DNA of 64,000 bases from an uncultured Candidatus Melainabacteria bacterium (GCA_949841365.1 CATKZI010000007.1:62001-126000); one strand, 5' to 3'. Numbered from the stretch's first letter, positions 25,569 through 35,649 are shown. Numbers and translations are program-made. Notes: a model not told the origin generated them from the letters alone.

Positions 25569-26054
25569 CTATCCAACAATTTCTGTTCCTGGATATCTTA
25601 GCACTTCTGCTTGGTAATTACGTTCTGTAGCTAATGATGCTTTAGCTTTAGCTTCTCTTAAGACACCTAACACAGCTTCTTTTGTTGGCGGGTATGGCAT
25701 TCCAACTTCAATAGTTGCACCTGGAATAGTTAATCCACTGTGGTTTCTGCTGTGGCTCAAGATTAATGTATCTTGACCTGAAGCACTCTGTGCTCCTTTT
25801 CTTACACCAATATCAATCATTTCTGTAGATGCATGACGTGGTGATCTGAATTGTCTGATAAGTGATTGAAACCAATTTCCGGGATGAGAAATATCTTTTT
25901 GTACATTTTCTGCTCTAAATTGTTGTAATGCAGCGATAGCTTCTGTACCTTCTCTTTTTACAAGGTTTACAGCTTTTTTAGATACTGTAGTGCAAGCTCC
26001 TGCATCGTAGTATTTTCCTGTAAAATTAACGTTTGATGTTGCTTGAATTGCCAT
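25569..26054 (-). CDS. Uncharacterised protein with N-terminal NFTG motif
   Basis: A 161-residue protein. The start MAIQATSNVNFTGKYYDAG carries the NxxFxG-like tag also seen at 16955-17686 and 62387-62908. No enzyme motif is recognisable; the middle is polar with many Arg and Ser, and there is no signal peptide or membrane helix. AAAGGAAA precedes the ATG. It is flanked by convergent glcG-like and co-directional endoQ genes. It is probably lineage-specific. Confidence 0.6.
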   Translation of the reverse strand: MAIQATSNVNFTGKYYDAGACTTVSKKAVNLVKREGTEAIAALQQFRAENVQKDISHPGNWFQSLIRQFRSPRHASTEMIDIGVRKGAQSASGQDTLILSHSRNHSGLTIPGATIEVGMPYPPTKEAVLGVLREAKAKASLATERNYQAEVLRYPGTEIVG

Positions 26055-26122
26055 TTAAATTTCCTTTCTTTGTTATTTTCCTGTTTAAACGTTACTGAAA
26101 AAATTTTTTGACGTTTAGTATT

Positions 26123-27385
26123 TTATTTTTTACATTTCTTAATGCTTTTTAGTTCGTTTTCTTGAAATAATTTTATCTTGCCGTATTCGCCGTCATAACC
26201 TGATTGTTTAATTACTTTACCATCTCTAAGTCGTGAAATTCCTTCGCCTAAAAGTGTTGAATGTTTGGTAATTTCATCAATGGATATATTTTGGAGGATT
26301 GCAAGTTCTGAACCAAAGGTATTAATAAGTGATTCATACTCTCTTGCTACTGATTTACTTGATACTCCTACTTTCATAGTTTCGGATAAAATTTCTTGTA
26401 GTGGAACGAGGCTGTATGTTTTACCTGCAGTTGAAGGTGGAGTGATTATTTCATGACGGTCAGAAAGTTCGTTTACTCTGTATAATACCCCGATAGTTAA
26501 AGGTTTTCCGCAAACAGGGCAGATACCGTTTAGTTTTTTTGTTTCCTCAGGTGTCAGGCAAATATTACATTTTCTGTGACCGTCTTCGTGGTATTTGCCT
26601 TCTTCAGGGAAAAACTCTACTGTTCCCTCATAGCCGTCGCCAGTTTTTAGGGCATGCATAATTGAGTAATAGTCAGGTTCTTTATTAAAAACAGTAGCTT
26701 CTCTTGCAAGTTTCGATGGAGAATGTGCATCAGAATTGGATACCAGTCTGAATTTATCAAGTTTTGAGACGTGCCAATTCATTTCAGGATCAGATGAAAG
26801 TCCTGTTTCTAGTGCAAAAATATGCTCCGCAAGGTCGCCGTAGCAATCTTCAATACTGTCAAAACCTGATTTTGAACCAAGGACTGAAAACCATGGTGTC
26901 CAAATATGAGCGGGAATTATGTATGAATTTTCTCCGCTTTCCAAAACTGTTTCAAGAAGGTTTCTTGAATCAAGTCCCAGTATCGGTCGACCGTCAGATT
27001 TAATATTGCCGATTGCATCCAATTTTTGTCTGAAGTTTTCTGCAGTCTGTAAATTGGGAACAAAAACAACATGATGAACTTTTCTTGTTTTATCCCATTT
27101 TTTGTATATTGTAGAAATTTCTACAGACAGTATAAATTTAACAGATGCTCCGATTTCTTTTTCAATTTCGGGTTTAAGCCTGAATGTACCGTTATCTGAG
27201 GGAACAAGTTTTTCTTTAATCTCAGCAAACCAGGCAGGATGAGTGAAGTCCCCTGTGGAAATAAGGTTTAGCCCTTTTTTTTGTGCCCAAATTGCAAGTT
27301 CTTCTAAGTTACAGCTTTTACTTGTAGCTCTTGAATATTTTGAATGTATATGTAAATCAGTGTAGTATAGCATTTCTATTCTCAT
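26123..27385 (-). CDS. Endonuclease Q-like PHP-domain nuclease
   Basis: A 420-residue protein with the PHP metal site DLHIHSKYSRATS at 9-21, later HIWTPWFS and SNSDAHSPS, and a zinc finger C-X2-C...C-X2-C in CNICLTPEE...CPVCGKP near 275-300. This order and length match archaeal and Bacillus EndoQ, which cuts 5' to deaminated bases (uracil, hypoxanthine) in DNA. The start could also be the ATG four codons in. It overlaps the 3' end of ogt by 29 bases, making a DNA-repair pair. Activity is inferred. Confidence 0.82.
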   Translation of the reverse strand: MRIEMLYYTDLHIHSKYSRATSKSCNLEELAIWAQKKGLNLISTGDFTHPAWFAEIKEKLVPSDNGTFRLKPEIEKEIGASVKFILSVEISTIYKKWDKTRKVHHVVFVPNLQTAENFRQKLDAIGNIKSDGRPILGLDSRNLLETVLESGENSYIIPAHIWTPWFSVLGSKSGFDSIEDCYGDLAEHIFALETGLSSDPEMNWHVSKLDKFRLVSNSDAHSPSKLAREATVFNKEPDYYSIMHALKTGDGYEGTVEFFPEEGKYHEDGHRKCNICLTPEETKKLNGICPVCGKPLTIGVLYRVNELSDRHEIITPPSTAGKTYSLVPLQEILSETMKVGVSSKSVAREYESLINTFGSELAILQNISIDEITKHSTLLGEGISRLRDGKVIKQSGYDGEYGKIKLFQENELKSIKKCKK

Positions 27386-27851
27386 TATCCAGTAATTGTT
27401 TTTTTAAATTAAGACCGCCTGCGTATCCTGTCAAATCGCCGTTTTTGCCGACAACTCTGTGACAAGGAATGATTATTGAAATAGGATTATGCCCGACCGC
27501 TCCGCCAACAGCTTGCGCTGATATTTTGGATGTACCAATTTTTTTTGCAATTTCGCCATAAGTTATGGTTTGCCCGTAAGGAATTTCTTTTAAAATATTC
27601 CAAACTGCCATTCGAAATTCTGAACCTTCAAGTTTTAATTTTGGTGTGAAATCAGGATTTTTCCCGCTAAAATATATGTCAAGCCAGTTTTTTGTTTCCT
27701 CAAAAATTGGTAAGTCTTTTTCTTGTGTTTCAGAAGTTAAAGTACTTCCGAAATACTTTGCATTTTCAAACCACAAACCAATGAGGGAGCGTCCGTCGCT
27801 CCCCATTGTGATTTTACCTATTGGTGAATTGTAATAATTTATATAGTGCAT
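27357..27851 (-). CDS. ogt: Methylated-DNA--protein-cysteine methyltransferase
   Basis: A 164-residue suicide enzyme that removes alkyl groups from O6-guanine. The active site PCHRVVG is near 131-137, with the helix-turn-helix GEIAKKIGTSKISAQAVGGAVG before it and GLNLKKQLL after. Its ATG overlaps the stop of the autotransporter as TAATG, with no good ribosome site of its own, so it appears to be translated by coupling. endoQ begins inside its 3' end. Confidence 0.93.
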   Translation of the reverse strand: MHYINYYNSPIGKITMGSDGRSLIGLWFENAKYFGSTLTSETQEKDLPIFEETKNWLDIYFSGKNPDFTPKLKLEGSEFRMAVWNILKEIPYGQTITYGEIAKKIGTSKISAQAVGGAVGHNPISIIIPCHRVVGKNGDLTGYAGGLNLKKQLLDNENRNAILH

Positions 27852-30800
27852 TATTTACCCAGTCTGAACAAGAAACCTGCTTGTAAACCGACACCGGTTC
27901 TTCCTACGTTTCTAAGTACGGCTTGGAAGTAACCTGAAGCTCTGTCTGTAAATTTCTTAGTGAAACCTATACCATACTGTATATAGCCTCTTTCCATTTC
28001 AAGCTGTGGTAAGTTTACGTTACCGGCTCTACCGCCTGATGCACCGTTTATATTATACATATATTGTAAGGTTAGATATGCACTGAATGTATCTCTTTCC
28101 CAAATGAAATTAACACCCGGAGCGATATTTACACCATGTAACATACCTGACATCATTCCCATTTGTCCGAAATTAGAGTGCCAGTTTTGTTGACCGAAGT
28201 AATTATATGCTGCCATTAAGTTTGGCTGGATTACAAAGTCTCTATGAACTCGAATGTTGTATGATGCCTTGGCTGCAGTACCTGCAAAGTAGTTGAATGT
28301 TTCATCAGTGTGACCGTAAACATCCATAGTGTTTCCGTAAACTCCGCCGTAAGCCATAGCACCTAAAATGAAGTTATCTTTATACCATGTGCCAAGGAAA
28401 CCTGCCTGACCGCCGTTTTGGTATTGGCTTACGTCAGACCAATATTGGTGAGCTCCATTATAGCCAACGTATGCTGTTGGCATAAATTTCCAACCGTTTT
28501 TCAAGTCTTTTAAGCCGAAATCAGCACCGATTAATGATCCATACGCATTGTTTCCGACATGTTTTAAGCCGTTATTCATTTGAAGGTGTTCAAATGTTCC
28601 GTAAGTTTTATACCATATACCGCCATCTTTTCTTGAGTATTGATAAGGCGCAAATAATGGATCTGTTGATGCGTAATGGTTTGCCATTTTACCACCGTTT
28701 TCTTCTTTAAAGCTTGGCAAAACCATTGAATGTGTAAACAACATGTCGTCAATGGTTAACTGGTTCATCCATTGAGAAACTGTTGCAACCTGACCTCTGA
28801 ATACTTGAGGGTTAAATTTTACAAGATCAAGTGTGTAATTTCCTGCACCTGCACCTTTATTTAATTGATACCATCCTATTGGCGAGAAGTTAGTTTTATC
28901 AGTAGTTTCAATTTTACCTTGGAGTTGATTTCCGTCTTTATCAACAAATATGTCGCCCAGTTGAACATGTCTGTCTATAGGGGCATCATATCCGTATACG
29001 TCACCAAATAGTTTCCAATCATCAATTCTGATTGTACCGTCACCTGTCAAATTTCCTACAATAAATTTATCGCTGTCATTTCTCAGACTGCTTCTGCCCA
29101 TAATATCAATATTAAAGTTTGCTTGATTTTCAATACCTAAACTTTCGATATTGCCTCTGTTTAATTGAGAGTTCATAACATTGACTAAGCCTGATGAAGT
29201 TAAGCTGTTTAATGAAAATTCTGCATCTTTTGCCGAGTTAACGGTAAATACTGAATTTTCATCAATTATCATGTCACCGCCGCTTAGTATAGCATTGACA
29301 ATTGTAAGAGACGAATTGTCTTCAATCTTAATTTCACCGCCTGTAATTGTACTATCTGAGTTAAGTATAATTTTAGAAGCTTCGCTAAGATTTAATGCAC
29401 CATTTTCTTGCTGTAGTGAACCTGACGCATCTGTAACACCTTTTGCATTAATTGTTCCGTTTTGATTGTATATGTGGCCGTTCCATTTATCTTTGCTGTC
29501 AAGATTTAAAGTTAAGTTTTCTTCAAGATTTAGAGCTGCACCTCTTTGAATATCAAGAGCAACTGCATCTTGAATATTACTTCCGTTGCTTATTGTTAGA
29601 ATTGAGCCGGATAATAGGTTTAAATTACCTGCGTTACCAATAACAAGTGCGCTAGCATCTTCAGTTTTGCCATAGTCAAGTGTACCACCTTCTTCAAGGG
29701 TTAATTGTGCACCTTTATTAAGAATATCATTATCATTTATGGCAACATATCCGCCGTCAGTAATTTTGATGTTACCGCTAGTTTGAATTGCAACTTCTTC
29801 TTTGATATAGCTGTCTTGACCTATTGTAAGGTTATTATTTTGAACAATAAGATTGCCGCTTTCTGCATGCAAAATACCCATTTCTTCTGATGCCATACCA
29901 AGTGTTAAGGTGCTGTCATCATTTTGAGTATCTGCTGTTCCAAGTGTAATTGTTCCTTCCCAAACATCGTCGGATTTTAATGTAACATTTCCGCTGTTAT
30001 TGATATCAAGGTTTGCACCTTTTTGGATTTCAGTTTTACCTGTAGAATTTATAACACCGCCGTTAACGTTTACTGTACTTCCTGATGTAACGGTTGTATT
30101 GGTATTTCCCTCAATTTTAGCACCGTTAGAAACATTAAGTGTGCTGTTTCCGTCAATTTTAACGCTTCCTGTTTTAATAGAACTGTTTTTGTCTTTTAAT
30201 GTCAGGTCTGATTTATTTGTAAGTGTTATTTGACCGCCGTTTTGAGTGTAGTTGCCGTTTCCTTTATAACCGTCAACAGTTAAATTCCCGTTGTTGTTAT
30301 TAATTGTGCCGTCCCATTTATCGCCGTTATTCATGGTTAAATCAGAGTTATTTTCAAGGTTAATAATGCCGTTTTCTTTGATATTAACGTTTACATCAGC
30401 ATTAACGTTTGTTTCAAGGTTAAGTGTACTATCATCAACTGTTAAAGCAGAACCGCTGAATTTTTTATCAACTCCGTCAATTGTTGCATTTGAACCGTTT
30501 ACAAGTTCTAACTCACCTTTTTGAATGTCATATTTATTGAATATTGTAGAATTATTCAGAGTTGTTTTACCGCTTGTTTGCGTGTATGAGCCGGTAAAAC
30601 CGCTTAAATCTTTATTATCTTTAATTTCAAAAGTTCCTGCACTCTGGTGAATAATTTTTCCGTCGCCGGCAATAGATTTTTCTGAACCGAAAGTAACTTT
30701 ATTATTTTTATTTGTACCGTTTACAATAAGTTCTGAATTTTCGCCGTCAAGATAAATATCGGCACCGTCAGCAGATTTATTGTTTGTAAAGTTAATATTA

Positions 30801-31741
30801 CCTGCTGTAGTATCCAGATTTACAGAACCGCTGTTATATATTGCACCGCCTTTTTCTGATGCTTCATTGTTTGAAAAAGTTGTTCCGCCTGAAATGTTTG
30901 TTACAGCAGTCTTTTGCCAGTTAGAATTGTAAATTGCACCGCCGGTTTGAGCTGTATTACCTGAAAAATTATTATTTTCCCCGACATTAACTGTTCCGTC
31001 AAAGTTTGCAATCGCTCCGCCGTTTCCAGTTGCCTTGTTATCTGTAAATGTTGTGCCTGTACCTGTTGTAAATTTTGTATTTCCTGAAGCATCAAGGTTA
31101 TAAACAGCACCGCCACTTTTTGAGCTGTTGCCAGAAAATTCACCCTTACCGTTAATGGTAATATCGGTGTCACCGTTATATATAGCTCCGCCTCGGGTTC
31201 CTGATGAGTTATCGGTAAATTTTACGTTTTCAAATGTCATTGAAGCATCAGGTGAACTGCCCTGAGCTGCTATTGCACCACCGTTTGATTCTCCGCCTTC
31301 GGCTACTGCAATCGCATGGTTGTTAGAAAAAGTTACATTACCTTTTGTTTCAACAGTAAAATCTCCGGTAATATAAAAAGCTCCGCCGGATGCACCATCA
31401 ACACTATCCCAATCAGGGTATGTCTGGCTTCCGCCGGTTACGGTATTGTTGTTAAATGTGACTCCGTTGTTAATTGTTAATTTCCCGCTTTCCTGAAAAA
31501 TAGCACCGCCTAAAGCAGTAGTTGACGGGTCATTTTGTATTAATGTGTTATTAGAAATATTACTGTTTATCGTAAGATTATGACCGTTATTTACAATTGC
31601 ACCACCTCTGATACCTTCGGTAGTAATATCTCTGATTGCACTATTAATAGTCATATCATTTGTTAAAATCGTATTTTCGGCCTGAGCGCAAACTGATACA
31701 AGAGAAAGCAGCCCGGCAACAATAAGCATTTTCTTAAGCAT
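27851..31741 (-). CDS. Autotransporter adhesin with Pmp-like repeats
   Basis: A 1296-residue surface protein. A signal peptide ends at about residue 21 (SVCAQA). Residues about 80-330 contain repeated FxxN and GGAI/GGAV motifs, for example FSGNTAQTGGAIYN and FSNNEASEKGGAIYN, as in chlamydial polymorphic membrane proteins. A long Asn/Gly-rich beta-helix follows to about 950. The last 280 residues form an autotransporter barrel (GGIWYKTYGTFEHLQ ... GVGLQAGFLFRLGK), though the terminal residue is Lys and not the usual aromatic. GGAG lies 10 bases before the ATG. Likely host or community adhesion. Confidence 0.88.
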   Translation of the reverse strand: MLKKMLIVAGLLSLVSVCAQAENTILTNDMTINSAIRDITTEGIRGGAIVNNGHNLTINSNISNNTLIQNDPSTTALGGAIFQESGKLTINNGVTFNNNTVTGGSQTYPDWDSVDGASGGAFYITGDFTVETKGNVTFSNNHAIAVAEGGESNGGAIAAQGSSPDASMTFENVKFTDNSSGTRGGAIYNGDTDITINGKGEFSGNSSKSGGAVYNLDASGNTKFTTGTGTTFTDNKATGNGGAIANFDGTVNVGENNNFSGNTAQTGGAIYNSNWQKTAVTNISGGTTFSNNEASEKGGAIYNSGSVNLDTTAGNINFTNNKSADGADIYLDGENSELIVNGTNKNNKVTFGSEKSIAGDGKIIHQSAGTFEIKDNKDLSGFTGSYTQTSGKTTLNNSTIFNKYDIQKGELELVNGSNATIDGVDKKFSGSALTVDDSTLNLETNVNADVNVNIKENGIINLENNSDLTMNNGDKWDGTINNNNGNLTVDGYKGNGNYTQNGGQITLTNKSDLTLKDKNSSIKTGSVKIDGNSTLNVSNGAKIEGNTNTTVTSGSTVNVNGGVINSTGKTEIQKGANLDINNSGNVTLKSDDVWEGTITLGTADTQNDDSTLTLGMASEEMGILHAESGNLIVQNNNLTIGQDSYIKEEVAIQTSGNIKITDGGYVAINDNDILNKGAQLTLEEGGTLDYGKTEDASALVIGNAGNLNLLSGSILTISNGSNIQDAVALDIQRGAALNLEENLTLNLDSKDKWNGHIYNQNGTINAKGVTDASGSLQQENGALNLSEASKIILNSDSTITGGEIKIEDNSSLTIVNAILSGGDMIIDENSVFTVNSAKDAEFSLNSLTSSGLVNVMNSQLNRGNIESLGIENQANFNIDIMGRSSLRNDSDKFIVGNLTGDGTIRIDDWKLFGDVYGYDAPIDRHVQLGDIFVDKDGNQLQGKIETTDKTNFSPIGWYQLNKGAGAGNYTLDLVKFNPQVFRGQVATVSQWMNQLTIDDMLFTHSMVLPSFKEENGGKMANHYASTDPLFAPYQYSRKDGGIWYKTYGTFEHLQMNNGLKHVGNNAYGSLIGADFGLKDLKNGWKFMPTAYVGYNGAHQYWSDVSQYQNGGQAGFLGTWYKDNFILGAMAYGGVYGNTMDVYGHTDETFNYFAGTAAKASYNIRVHRDFVIQPNLMAAYNYFGQQNWHSNFGQMGMMSGMLHGVNIAPGVNFIWERDTFSAYLTLQYMYNINGASGGRAGNVNLPQLEMERGYIQYGIGFTKKFTDRASGYFQAVLRNVGRTGVGLQAGFLFRLGK

Positions 31742-31804
31742 TTTTTGTACTCCAATTCCTTAATCCAATATACCTATTTTATTATAAATATAATGATATG
31801 TAAA

Positions 31805-32431
31805 TTACGATTCTTTTAAATGTTTAACATGTTTATAAATGTATAGAATACCTAGTATTCCGAATATTACAACAATTGCGATGTCGAATTTATGCCAGAT
31901 ATGCTTGAAAGCTTCCATATTCTGCCCCATTTTTACACCGACGTATACAAGCAGGTAGCTCCATACTAACGAACCCAAAAATGTTAAGGTGAAAAATACT
32001 CTTTTCTTTGCTCTTAAAATTCCTGCGGGAAGTGAGATGAAAGTTCTTACAACAGGCAGCATTCTGCAGATGAAAAATGCCCAATCACCGTATTTTTCAA
32101 CCCATTTGTCAGCTTTCTCTAGGTCTTTGTGAGAAACAAGAAAATATTTTCCGTATTTTTCAACAAATTTTCTACCGCCGAAATAACCCAGATAATATGA
32201 CGGGATTGAACCCAGAACACATCCGAATGCGCCTGCAAGTGAGGCAATATGAAAATTCATTTCACCTTTGCTTACGATGTAGCCTGCAAAAGGTAATATT
32301 GCTTCGCTTGGAAGCGGGATGTTACAGGATTCTATTGCCATAAGCAAACTGATGCCCCACGGTCCCATAACGTTGATTACATGTTCTATAAAATTAATTA
32401 AAAATGCTAATATTGAGTTTATAAATTCCAT
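31805..32431 (-). CDS. DedA-family membrane protein
   Basis: A 208-residue membrane protein of the DedA/SNARE-associated family, linked to lipid scrambling (undecaprenyl phosphate or PE flipping) and to proton gradients. The family signatures are ESCNIPLPSEAILPFAGYIVS with an acidic residue near 34-54, GSIPSYYLGYFGGRKF and the CRMLPVVRTFISLPAGI motif with conserved Arg. About five helices. AAAGGAATAAG precedes the ATG. It starts 3 bases after the M49-like peptidase gene stop and is likely co-transcribed with it. Confidence 0.9.
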   Translation of the reverse strand: MEFINSILAFLINFIEHVINVMGPWGISLLMAIESCNIPLPSEAILPFAGYIVSKGEMNFHIASLAGAFGCVLGSIPSYYLGYFGGRKFVEKYGKYFLVSHKDLEKADKWVEKYGDWAFFICRMLPVVRTFISLPAGILRAKKRVFFTLTFLGSLVWSYLLVYVGVKMGQNMEAFKHIWHKFDIAIVVIFGILGILYIYKHVKHLKES

Positions 32432-32434
32432 TTC

Positions 32435-34159
32435 TTATTCCTTTAAAAGTTTCTCTGCTAATTCGCTTTCTGTGCGTCCGTTTAGTGTTTTATTGATTTT
32501 TTGAAGTTTTTGAGCAATAAGTTCAAGGTTATCTGTCCAGATAAAGTTATCCAAAACATATTTTTCAGCTTTTTCAAAATCACCTTCAATTTGAATTCTT
32601 ACAATTTCAGCTAACATTTCTTTTGCAATTGGAACAACTTTATCAATATTTACGTGAATTTTGCCGTCAATAATGTCGTAAGCTCCGCGTTCGGAGAAAT
32701 ATTTATTCTGCATAACCGTACGAACTCTGTGTGCCTGACTCAAAGTTGGTTTTGATTTTAAGAAGTTGTCGGCAATTGTAGTGACAATAATCTGTTTGCG
32801 CTGTTCAGATGTATACATACCGAGTTCTGTCAGCAAATCTACAAATGCCAGTGCGCCCATATCGGCTTTATTTTCCTCAATGATGTTTCTATACTTACCG
32901 AGAGTTTCACAAGCCTTTTTAGGTCCGAGAGAGTGCGCATTTTCGTGCCCGATTGTGAACCAGTGATCAGCTTCATCCAAATAATATTGATGCTGTTCTT
33001 TATCTAAGATTTCATCAAGTCTTTCCTGTAATTTTTTCATGTCGCTTATGAAACGAATTTGTCTGTGATAAACATTGCGCCTGCCGCCTCCTATTGTTAA
33101 AGACAGTTTGTCATCATTTGGAAGGTTTTCAGCCAGTGTAATTCCTCCTCTGTATTCGCCGACATCACCTGTAACAGCAATCAAATCAACATCAACCATA
33201 GTTTGTTTTGCGTCCTGATTAGGATTGATGTTTTGCTCATATTCATCGCAGAATGGCATGTTTTGAGCAAGTGTCGGTAAATACTGTTTTATTGCCATTA
33301 AAGCTTCCGTACCTTTTTTGTTCACAATTCCGACTCGACCGCCTAAAAAATCTTTCGGTATTGGTGAAATCCCATGTTTTTCCAAAGCTTGTGAAAGCTC
33401 TTTATTTTCAACAATTGTTCCTGTCATCTCATCTTCGTAGTTTTCGCGGGTAATTGTAAATTCAAGCGGAGTATCTTGTAATGTTGCCCATTTTTTGTCA
33501 GCATAAGCATCAAGCATCGGATCAGCTTCTCTCAAAGCTTCTGCCTGCAATTTTAAATACTCATTAAAATCGGCATTTGTTGAAACTTCTGAGGCTTTTT
33601 CAATTTCGTCTGCCATTTTTGAAAAATCATCTTTGAATTTGTCAATATAGTCAATGCCTTTAAGATATTCGCCATCTCTTTCAACAACTGAACGTTGAGT
33701 TAGGATTCTTTTAACTTCTTCAATTTCCCCTTCATTTAACATTTTTGTTAAAATGCTGTGGAATTCTTCTTTTGACAAATCTTCAGGATAAACCCCCTTA
33801 CCGAGCATTTCAACAATACCTTTTGCAAGGTTAATCTTATTTGACATTGTGTCAATCGCGTTTATACCTTTTTGAGCATCGAAAAGAATTTTTGTAAGTT
33901 CTGCCTGTTTGTTTCCGTTTGCAATTTCTTTATCCAAAAATGTTTTAAACTCCAAATTGTGATGGCAGTCAAGTTGCATATTAATTTTTTCTAATATATA
34001 AGCTGCTTTTACAAGATGTTTTAAAGCTTCCTTATCGCCGTCTGCAAGTTCAAGATATTCAGGCGCGTCAGCTTTAAGCATCTTTTTTGTCATTAAGTAA
34101 TCTTTATGTGTACGTTTTTCCAATTCTTCCATGGAAAGATTAAATTCAAACTCTCTCAT
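32435..34159 (-). CDS. M49-like zinc metallopeptidase (dipeptidyl-peptidase III related)
   Basis: A 574-residue cytoplasmic protein. The zinc site is HENAH (within FTIGHENAHSLGP, about residue 400), followed 30 residues later by EENKADMGAL, which supplies the third ligand Glu as in M49 peptidases (HEXXGH...EECRAE). The rest is helical. The ATG at 34159 is preferred over one 33 bases upstream because AAAGGAG lies close to it. The family removes dipeptides from peptides. The motif differs from classical DPP III, so the specificity is uncertain. Confidence 0.65.
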   Translation of the reverse strand: MREFEFNLSMEELEKRTHKDYLMTKKMLKADAPEYLELADGDKEALKHLVKAAYILEKINMQLDCHHNLEFKTFLDKEIANGNKQAELTKILFDAQKGINAIDTMSNKINLAKGIVEMLGKGVYPEDLSKEEFHSILTKMLNEGEIEEVKRILTQRSVVERDGEYLKGIDYIDKFKDDFSKMADEIEKASEVSTNADFNEYLKLQAEALREADPMLDAYADKKWATLQDTPLEFTITRENYEDEMTGTIVENKELSQALEKHGISPIPKDFLGGRVGIVNKKGTEALMAIKQYLPTLAQNMPFCDEYEQNINPNQDAKQTMVDVDLIAVTGDVGEYRGGITLAENLPNDDKLSLTIGGGRRNVYHRQIRFISDMKKLQERLDEILDKEQHQYYLDEADHWFTIGHENAHSLGPKKACETLGKYRNIIEENKADMGALAFVDLLTELGMYTSEQRKQIIVTTIADNFLKSKPTLSQAHRVRTVMQNKYFSERGAYDIIDGKIHVNIDKVVPIAKEMLAEIVRIQIEGDFEKAEKYVLDNFIWTDNLELIAQKLQKINKTLNGRTESELAEKLLKE

Positions 34160-34252
34160 ATAAATTCTCCTTTTTTTATTAATATAACACAAATGAGTGT
34201 ATATTTCACCTTATTTAGTTTTGTAAAATCTTTGCGGTTTGCGGGTTGCGGA

Positions 34253-34281
34253 CCCTTGAGAAATATGTTAAAATATGCTAC
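34253..34281 (+). promoter_or_regulatory. Promoter of the NAGPA-like gene
   Basis: TTGAGA, 17 bases, TACAAT. It would give a leader of about 105 bases containing small hairpins (AGGAAGTTCCT; GAGTG...CACTC). I could not match the leader to a riboswitch class. Confidence 0.6.
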
Positions 34282-34392
34282 AATAGTAGTAGGAAGTTCC
34301 TAAAAGGTGTAATTTAGGTTTCCGATGAGTGTTATTCCCCACCCCACTCTTAAATCAAAAAGGTATCCGGTTACAAAATTTTTGGTGACGCC

Positions 34393-35649
34393 ATGGATAC
34401 AATGATTTTTAGTGAAAAAGATTATAAAAAAATGATTGAAACAGCGGTTAATGTTTCTGTCATTGGGGTTTTAGTTTTGTGTCAGGGGCTATTGCCGATA
34501 CACGCGGGTAATGTGAGAGTCGCGCAGGTTACAGCCCCTGACTTTGATACAGGACAAATAAAAATGCGGATTTTGAATGAGTTTTCTCCGGAAGTTCGCA
34601 AGAAAAATTTTGATACAATGGTCAGGCAAAAATACCCTAAAGCTGTGATTAATGACATAACAAGCGGGGTAAAGCATGTCAAACTTACAAAATACTATGC
34701 CGGTAAACCTGTCAGGATAAATGTTGTAGAAGTTGATATGAAGTTGGCGAAAGATTTAGAACTGACTCCCGCTTTGTCTTCAAATCAAACACTTAAAAGT
34801 AGAAGGACTATTTCAACAATTGCCAAGAACAATAATGCAGTAGTAGCTTTAAACGGTACATATTTTAAGCCTCAAACAGGCGTTCCGCTCGGAACTTTAA
34901 TGATTAATAAAAAAATGTACACAGGTCCTGTTTACGACAGAGTTGCAATGGGAATTTTCGATAACGGTTTTGATATTGCACGTGTTCAGCTTAATGCAAC
35001 CGTAAAGGGCAGCGGGAAAACTATTAAAGTTGATAATATTAATCAGCCGAGAATGCTTTCAACATACGTTCTTGCCTATACTCCGGATTGGGGTAAAACT
35101 TCGCCTTATGCACCAAAATACGGTATGAATTTGCTTGTTGAAGATAACGTAATTACAAAAGCTTCTGCAAATCCTGTTGAAATTCCCGAAAACGGTTATG
35201 TAATTTCAGGTCCTAAAAGTGTTTTAGAACCATTGTTAGAGAAAAAAGATGCAAAATTAACCGTTAATACTTCTCCCGAGTGGAAAAATGTTAAGCATAT
35301 TATAAGCGGAGGTCCGTATCTTGTAAAAGATGATGAAGTTTTTGTTGATATGACCGCTCAAAAACTCGGTGCAATCGGAGGCAGAAACCCACGAAGTGCA
35401 ATCGGTTATACTGCTGATAATAACTTAATCCTTGTTGCTGTCGACGGACGTGAAGGGAGTTCAATCGGGATGACATTGATGGAACTTGCTCGGTTTATGA
35501 AACAAATTGGTTGTACAAACGCAATGAACCTTGACGGTGGCGGTTCAACCGTTATGTATGTTAAAGGTCAAATCGTAAATAATCCGCATCAAAAAGGCGG
35601 TATACCGCTTTCAAATGCGATAATTTTATCCTCAATTAACGACGACTGA
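34393..35649 (+). CDS. Phosphodiester glycosidase family protein (NAGPA domain)
   Basis: A 418-residue exported protein. A single hydrophobic segment at about 17-35 acts as a signal or anchor. The C-terminal half is the NAGPA/DUF2233 domain: GTYFKPQTGVPLGTLMI near 155, GGRNPRSAIGYT, LVAVDGREGSSIGMTLMELA and the hallmark AMNLDGGGSTVMYV. Such proteins cleave GlcNAc or other sugars from phosphodiester bonds in exopolysaccharide or wall polymers. GGTGA lies 4-8 bases before the ATG. The stop overlaps the convergent Tic20-like gene by 14 bases. Confidence 0.85.
   Translation: MDTMIFSEKDYKKMIETAVNVSVIGVLVLCQGLLPIHAGNVRVAQVTAPDFDTGQIKMRILNEFSPEVRKKNFDTMVRQKYPKAVINDITSGVKHVKLTKYYAGKPVRINVVEVDMKLAKDLELTPALSSNQTLKSRRTISTIAKNNNAVVALNGTYFKPQTGVPLGTLMINKKMYTGPVYDRVAMGIFDNGFDIARVQLNATVKGSGKTIKVDNINQPRMLSTYVLAYTPDWGKTSPYAPKYGMNLLVEDNVITKASANPVEIPENGYVISGPKSVLEPLLEKKDAKLTVNTSPEWKNVKHIISGGPYLVKDDEVFVDMTAQKLGAIGGRNPRSAIGYTADNNLILVAVDGREGSSIGMTLMELARFMKQIGCTNAMNLDGGGSTVMYVKGQIVNNPHQKGGIPLSNAIILSSINDD

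Noticed and set aside
34193-34392. Possible cyclic-dinucleotide or other riboswitch before the NAGPA-like gene
   Set aside because: Some words (GGTGACGCC, CCGGTTAC) recall known aptamers but the order and stems do not fit; reported only as an unassigned leader.
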